Under the pieces are notes generated by a model. It ran no database searches. It had not been told where the DNA came from and was given only the letters and a program-made list of their open reading frames with translations. Positions 15,185-18,273 of a stretch of 18,273 nt of DNA are shown here, piece by piece. Every line of letters starts with the position of its first letter. Position 1 is the stretch's first letter. Origin of the DNA: an uncultured Flavobacterium sp. (lineage in GTDB: Bacteria > Bacteroidota > Bacteroidia > Flavobacteriales > Flavobacteriaceae). Where the stretch lies: NCBI GenBank assembly GCA_934636265.1, contig CAKUAD010000027.1, positions 1 to 18,273 of the forward strand. The letters are read 5' to 3'. The position numbers and the translations under genes are program-made.

Positions 15185-15679
15185 TTAATTGAATACGTTC
15201 CAATTGTTGCCGTCGCTTATGATTATCAAACTCCTGTATCCACTTCCGTTGTTAGGATGGTCACCAGGATTGCAATTGCAAGTGTCATTTGAATACATGT
15301 ATATCTGCGTACTGCTTCCTGTCCAAGATTTTGAGAAATAGAAATTCTTGCCGCCATACATGGTCAGTTTAGCGGTACTACCACTGACATTACGAATAAA
15401 GTATATTCTGCCGGGAACCGAAGCGGGGTCAGGTAACGTGAACTCTTGGTCGGTTGAAGTCGGGTTAACAGAAATGTATACACCGTCATTGATATTAGTA
15501 ATACTGTTGCTTCCTGTCAGTGATACGTGTTTTACAGAGAGATTTCCGTTTATGTCAAGCATGCTCAGTGGCGCACTTGTATTAATTCCTACCTGTGCTT
15601 TTGTTGTGGGAGAAGCGAAACAAAGAATCAGAATAAACATCCAGATTTTCATGTCTTTAATTGATTTTTTTATTATCAT
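15185..15679 (-). CDS. secreted protein with a QVGINT/LDINGN N-terminal motif
   Basis: A 164-residue protein with a signal peptide ending in TKA-Q, then QVGINTSAPLSMLDINGNLSV, a motif shared by many Bacteroidetes surface proteins related to phage tail-fibre heads. The rest is beta-rich, with a Cys pair and turn CNCNPGDHPNNG (134-143) and a terminal RSLIIISDGNNWNVFN typical of tail-fibre-like ends. Function is unknown; an adhesin or surface-structure component is a guess. The start is uncertain: ATG at 15679 gives a long basic n-region, while ATG at 15652 (MKIWMFILIL) gives a more usual signal peptide. It is the first gene of a two-gene leftward unit. Confidence 0.7.
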   Translation of the reverse strand: MIIKKSIKDMKIWMFILILCFASPTTKAQVGINTSAPLSMLDINGNLSVKHVSLTGSNSITNINDGVYISVNPTSTDQEFTLPDPASVPGRIYFIRNVSGSTAKLTMYGGKNFYFSKSWTGSSTQIYMYSNDTCNCNPGDHPNNGSGYRSLIIISDGNNWNVFN

Positions 15680-15729
15680 TTGAAACGAAGTTAATCAAAT
15701 AACGTTTCCGCTTTTTTACGTGAAATTCG

Positions 15730-15743
15730 CGAAAACGTTTTCG
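15730..15743. promoter_or_regulatory. 14-base perfect palindrome, possible LacI-type operator
   Basis: CGAAAACGTTTTCG is fully self-complementary and overlaps the left arm of the 19-bp inverted repeat. Its central CG dyad with A/T flanks is like operators of LacI-family regulators, but no regulator gene is in the window. It lies 50 bases upstream of the leftward gene's first possible start. Confidence 0.45.
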
Positions 15744-15752
15744 TGTTGATAA
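15734..15752 (+). repeat. 19-bp inverted repeat, left arm
   Basis: AACGTTTTCGTGTTGATAA is the exact reverse complement of 15971-15989; the match stops at both ends exactly at 19 bases, although AATT-type flanks match again with a one-base shift. Read towards the leftward gene it is TTATCAACACGAAAACGTT. Confidence 0.9.
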
Positions 15753-15970
15753 TTAAAACGAAACGGGTTTTGTTTAAATAAAAAAGAAAGAAAATACTTG
15801 TTAAAGTATTTAGTATTTGTTCTTTTTATAATCATATCATTATATTTTAAGGATATTTATAGGTATTCCATATTTTAATTACTCATTCTATTAAATATCA
15901 GTATTTATTGATTGTTTATGAATGATATCTTTTTTATATATAATTCTCTATAAAATCAAAAAAAAATAAT

Positions 15971-15989
15971 TTATCAACACGAAAACGTT
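15971..15989 (-). repeat. 19-bp inverted repeat, right arm
   Basis: TTATCAACACGAAAACGTT on the + strand is identical to the - strand of the left arm, 218 bases away. It lies 126 bases before the rightward gene. Thus each divergent gene has the same element upstream in the same orientation relative to its own direction of transcription. Confidence 0.9.
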
Positions 15990-16115
15990 ATAGTCGTTCT
16001 TCTGGCCGTTCAGAGAGTTTTTGGTACGGTTAAATTATCTAGTTTTACCCTGCCTCATTTACTATGCTGTAATTTTTCCTAAAAAAAATTATTAATTATT
16101 TAAAAAATTATAGGG

Positions 16116-18273
16116 ATGATTAAAAAAGTACAATGCAGGGATTTTTATTTTTCTTTGCTTTTCTTGTTAGGGTCGTTTTCGTTCTACGGACAGACGGCAG
16201 GGATTGATACCACCTTTTTGATATTAAGTCTAAATGGAGGAGGAAATACGTATTATGATCTTCAAGCCAGTACCACTTATACTGATTTTGAAGGGGTCAA
16301 TCTTGGGTCGTTCATGCAGGGTTCGAGCGAGTTGGTATTCAAAGGAGCTGAACACAATGTTTGGAAGTGCGGAGGCTGCGATATTACCGCCACGTATCTG
16401 TATTACAGGATTTATCCAGCGGGTTCGCCTTCGGGCTCTTTTGTTCAAAACCATATCGGATGGCAGTCGCAGACAAGCAATTCTTGTGGTGGTCTGAATC
16501 AGAAATGGGCGACTAGCGGATACAATACGAATTTGATAGGAAGCCTCACCCCTGGAAACTATGTGTTGGAAGTATATTCTACTCAGTCGACAAGTTGCTC
16601 AGGTACCCAATCTGCCAACAACGGAGGAAATAACTATAAAGCTAATTTTACGATTCAAGCTCAAAATCCGGCCGGATTCGATACTACTTATCTTGTGTTG
16701 AGTGTCAACGGAGGCAGCAACACCTATTATGACCTTAAGGCCAGCACTTCGTATCCTGATTTCAATGGGACAAATCTTGGAACCTTCGGTTTGGGATCAA
16801 GCGGCATAGTCTTTAAAGGAGCTGAGCACAATGTCTGGAAATGCAGTGGTTGTGATATTTCAGGATCGAAACTCTTATATAGAATATACCCGACAGGATC
16901 ACCCACTGGAGGCTATGTTGAAAATAGCATGAACTGGTCGTCGGAGTCGAATAATAGCTGTGGAGGAAAAAATCAAAGATGGTCTTCGGTGTCCTTCAAT
17001 ACGAACTTAACCGGCAGCCTGTCCGCAGGGAATTACACCCTTGAGGTATATTCATCTTTAACGTCAACCTGTCTTGGGGTGATTAATGCGGATAATAGCG
17101 GCAATTTCTATAAGGCGACTTTCACCATAAGTAATACCCCTACACCGCCTCAAGCTGGTTTTGATTCGACTTTTGTAGTATTGAATATCAATGGAACAGG
17201 AAATACTTATTTTGATATGTTGGCCGACACGTCCAATACCGATTTTGACGGAGCGAATCTCGGAACATTTTGTCAAGGAGTGTCTAATGGAATCATTTTT
17301 AAAGGAGCTGAGCATAACGTATGGAAATGTAGCGGTTGCGACATTACGGGATCAAGAGTCTATTACAGGGTTTACCCTACCGGTTCGCCTTCGGGAAGTT
17401 TTTCGGTACTGAATACGGGATGGTCCTCGCAAAGCAATAATTCTTGTGGAGGACAAAACCAGAAATGGCAGATAGTGTCATCAAACAGCAACCTCACATC
17501 AGGATTGTCGCCGGGTAATTACACGTTGGAAGTGTATTCTACCCAGGCAACATCATGTTTGTCTACTTTGTTTGATAACAATGGAGGAGCTAACTATAAA
17601 GCGACCTTTACCATAAATGCTAACGTAACATACTATGCTGATGTTGACCAGGACGGTTTTGGGAATCCTTCTGTATCTCAGGTGTCTTGTATGGGACCTC
17701 AACCAGGATATGTAGCCAATAACAGTGATTGCAACGATGCCGTAACCCATTATCAGGATAATGATGGAGACGGCTTTGGTTCAGACGTGAAAATACCTTG
17801 CGGTTCGGTAACCAATTCCCTGGATAGCGATGATAACCTGATTACATATGCTGATCTTGATGAAGACGGACATGGTTCAGCAGTTTTGGCTCCATTTGGC
17901 GCGACCAATAATACCGACTGTGACGATTCTGACCAAACAATATGGCAGACAGGCTCGTTCTATATCGATGCAGATGGGGACGGATACGACAATGGTACCG
18001 CTACGGTTTGCTTTGGCGCAGCAGTTCCTTCAGGTTTCAGCGCAACATCGCTGGGTCTTGATTGCGACGATACCAATGAAAACTTCTTCCAGGTGGGCGA
18101 TCTTTTTGTAGACGCCGATAACGATGGATATACCAACGGCGACGTTGTTCAAAATGTTTGCTACGGAACTACAGCTCCGGAAGGATTTGTAATTGCCCTT
18201 ACCGCAATTGATTGCGACGATGAAGTAGCTTCGGTTAACCCAGGCGCTACTGAGATTGCCTACAACGGAATCG
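16116..18273 (+). CDS. large secreted multi-repeat protein with calcium-binding/MopE-like repeats, 3' end outside the window
   Basis: The frame from ATG at 16116 is open for 719 codons to the window edge. A signal peptide (about 1-25, ending FSFYG-Q) is followed by three homologous repeats (residues 28-185, 186-346 and 347-505), each with a conserved FKGAEHNVWKC.GCDI core and NSCGG.NQ.W, so several cysteines per repeat. From residue 506 come about five shorter units built on DxDxDG (ADVDQDGFG, NDGDGFG, DADGDGYD, DADNDGY), each usually closing with DCDD. The last visible unit reads VNPGATEIAYNGI, the MopE-type putative metal-binding motif, normally followed by DDDC. I infer a calcium-stabilised extracellular protein, probably a T9SS substrate; the sorting domain would lie downstream. 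The 160-residue repeat is not one I can name. Confidence 0.9.
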   Translation, partial: MIKKVQCRDFYFSLLFLLGSFSFYGQTAGIDTTFLILSLNGGGNTYYDLQASTTYTDFEGVNLGSFMQGSSELVFKGAEHNVWKCGGCDITATYLYYRIYPAGSPSGSFVQNHIGWQSQTSNSCGGLNQKWATSGYNTNLIGSLTPGNYVLEVYSTQSTSCSGTQSANNGGNNYKANFTIQAQNPAGFDTTYLVLSVNGGSNTYYDLKASTSYPDFNGTNLGTFGLGSSGIVFKGAEHNVWKCSGCDISGSKLLYRIYPTGSPTGGYVENSMNWSSESNNSCGGKNQRWSSVSFNTNLTGSLSAGNYTLEVYSSLTSTCLGVINADNSGNFYKATFTISNTPTPPQAGFDSTFVVLNINGTGNTYFDMLADTSNTDFDGANLGTFCQGVSNGIIFKGAEHNVWKCSGCDITGSRVYYRVYPTGSPSGSFSVLNTGWSSQSNNSCGGQNQKWQIVSSNSNLTSGLSPGNYTLEVYSTQATSCLSTLFDNNGGANYKATFTINANVTYYADVDQDGFGNPSVSQVSCMGPQPGYVANNSDCNDAVTHYQDNDGDGFGSDVKIPCGSVTNSLDSDDNLITYADLDEDGHGSAVLAPFGATNNTDCDDSDQTIWQTGSFYIDADGDGYDNGTATVCFGAAVPSGFSATSLGLDCDDTNENFFQVGDLFVDADNDGYTNGDVVQNVCYGTTAPEGFVIALTAIDCDDEVASVNPGATEIAYNGI
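16197..17630 (+). repeat. three tandem protein repeats of about 160 residues
   Basis: The units are 16197-16670, 16671-17153 and 17154-17630 (158, 161 and 159 residues). Shared segments, in order, are AG[IF]D[TS]T, G.NTY[YF]D, DF.G.NLG, FKGAEHNVWKC.GCDI, YR[IV]YP.GSP[ST]G, W.S[QE][ST]N[NS]SCGG.NQ[KR]W, L..GNY.LEVYS and NYKA.FTI (FYKA in unit 2). DNA identity is high around the FKGAEHNVW core, suggesting fairly recent duplication or exchange between units. Confidence 0.92.
17631..18273 (+). repeat. DxDxDG calcium-binding-like repeats ending in a MopE-type motif
   Basis: The units start near 17631, 17751, 17844, 17946 and 18090 and are about 31-48 residues long. Each has an acidic loop (for example DVDQDGFG, DNDGDGFG, DLDEDGHG, DADGDGYD, DADNDGYT) and most end with DC(D/N)D. 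The second unit has lost the closing cysteine (SDD instead of CDD). Such loops resemble thrombospondin type 3 calcium sites. The array continues past the window edge. Confidence 0.85.

Larger units (their letters stand above)
15680..16115. other. AT-rich divergent intergenic region without a gene
   Basis: These 436 bases separate a leftward and a rightward gene for secreted proteins, and I see no plausible coding frame. The region holds a 19-bp inverted repeat, a 14-base palindrome, and an AT-only-flanked hairpin (AAATACTT at 15792-15799 with AAGTATTT at 15804-15811). The part between the two repeat arms is strikingly AT-rich. No exact TAnnTTTG occurs there on either strand; TAGTATTTG (15812-15820) has one base too many. 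For the rightward gene TTTTTGG (16018-16024) and TAGTTTTA (16040-16047) are a weak promoter candidate; for the leftward gene TAACTTCG (15686-15693, - strand) is a one-mismatch match. Confidence 0.7.

Noticed and set aside
15792..15811. AAATACTT/AAGTATTT hairpin as a terminator
   Set aside because: The stem is mostly A-T pairs and has no following T-run, and no gene ends nearby.
15734..15989. CRISPR or integron-type array
   Set aside because: There are only two arms in inverted orientation with a single spacer; no direct-repeat series and no cas or integrase gene.
16230..18111. Several short frames on both strands inside the multi-repeat gene
   Set aside because: They recur at equivalent positions of the protein repeats, as expected of out-of-frame readings of a repetitive gene.

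Overview
The window looks like the chromosome of a Bacteroidetes bacterium, most likely a Flavobacterium-type member of Flavobacteriia. Evidence for this: tandem haem-copper oxidase subunit III genes followed by subunit IV, SCO and DUF420 genes; a DUF4403 lipoprotein; secreted proteins with the N-terminal motif QVGINT..P...LDINGN; a C-terminus like the type IX secretion (T9SS) sorting domain; and several exact matches to the Bacteroidetes -7 promoter element TAnnTTTG. No rRNA, tRNA, CRISPR array, transposase or phage gene was seen.

Region 1 (1-3717, + strand) is a respiratory block: the tail of one oxidase subunit III gene, a complete second subunit III gene with a large hydrophilic insertion, and subunit IV. 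After a terminator and a promoter comes an oxidase-assembly-type operon: a SCO-like protein lacking the copper cysteines, a canonical SCO protein, a DUF420 membrane protein carrying an EF-hand-like loop, and a small CxxC membrane protein. The last four genes overlap by a few bases each.

Region 2 (3718-5109, - strand) is a DUF4403 lipoprotein gene whose stop codon abuts the stop of region 1.

Region 3 (5191-13012, + strand) is a MacAB-TolC-like export locus: separate ATPase, two different FtsX/MacB-type permeases, an adaptor, a TolC-type outer-membrane channel with its own promoter candidate, and a second adaptor. The tRNA-modification gene tsaB is attached at its end by a GTGA overlap.

Region 4 (13009-14299, - strand) holds a small MscS-type mechanosensitive channel and an Ala/Lys/Glu/Asp-rich, LEA-like helical protein. 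A terminator hairpin lies directly in front of the channel's start codon.

Region 5 (14420-18273) is different: more AT-rich and made up of secreted proteins. Two genes point left (a short protein with a T9SS-like tail and a QVGIN-type surface protein) and one large gene points right and runs off the window (at least 719 residues: three repeats of about 160 residues, then calcium-binding-like DxDxDG repeats ending in a MopE-like motif). The 436-base AT-rich intergenic region between them contains a perfect 19-bp inverted repeat, placed so that both divergent genes have the same element upstream in the same relative orientation. A shared operator or an invertible promoter segment are the main hypotheses, and this is the least explained part of the window.
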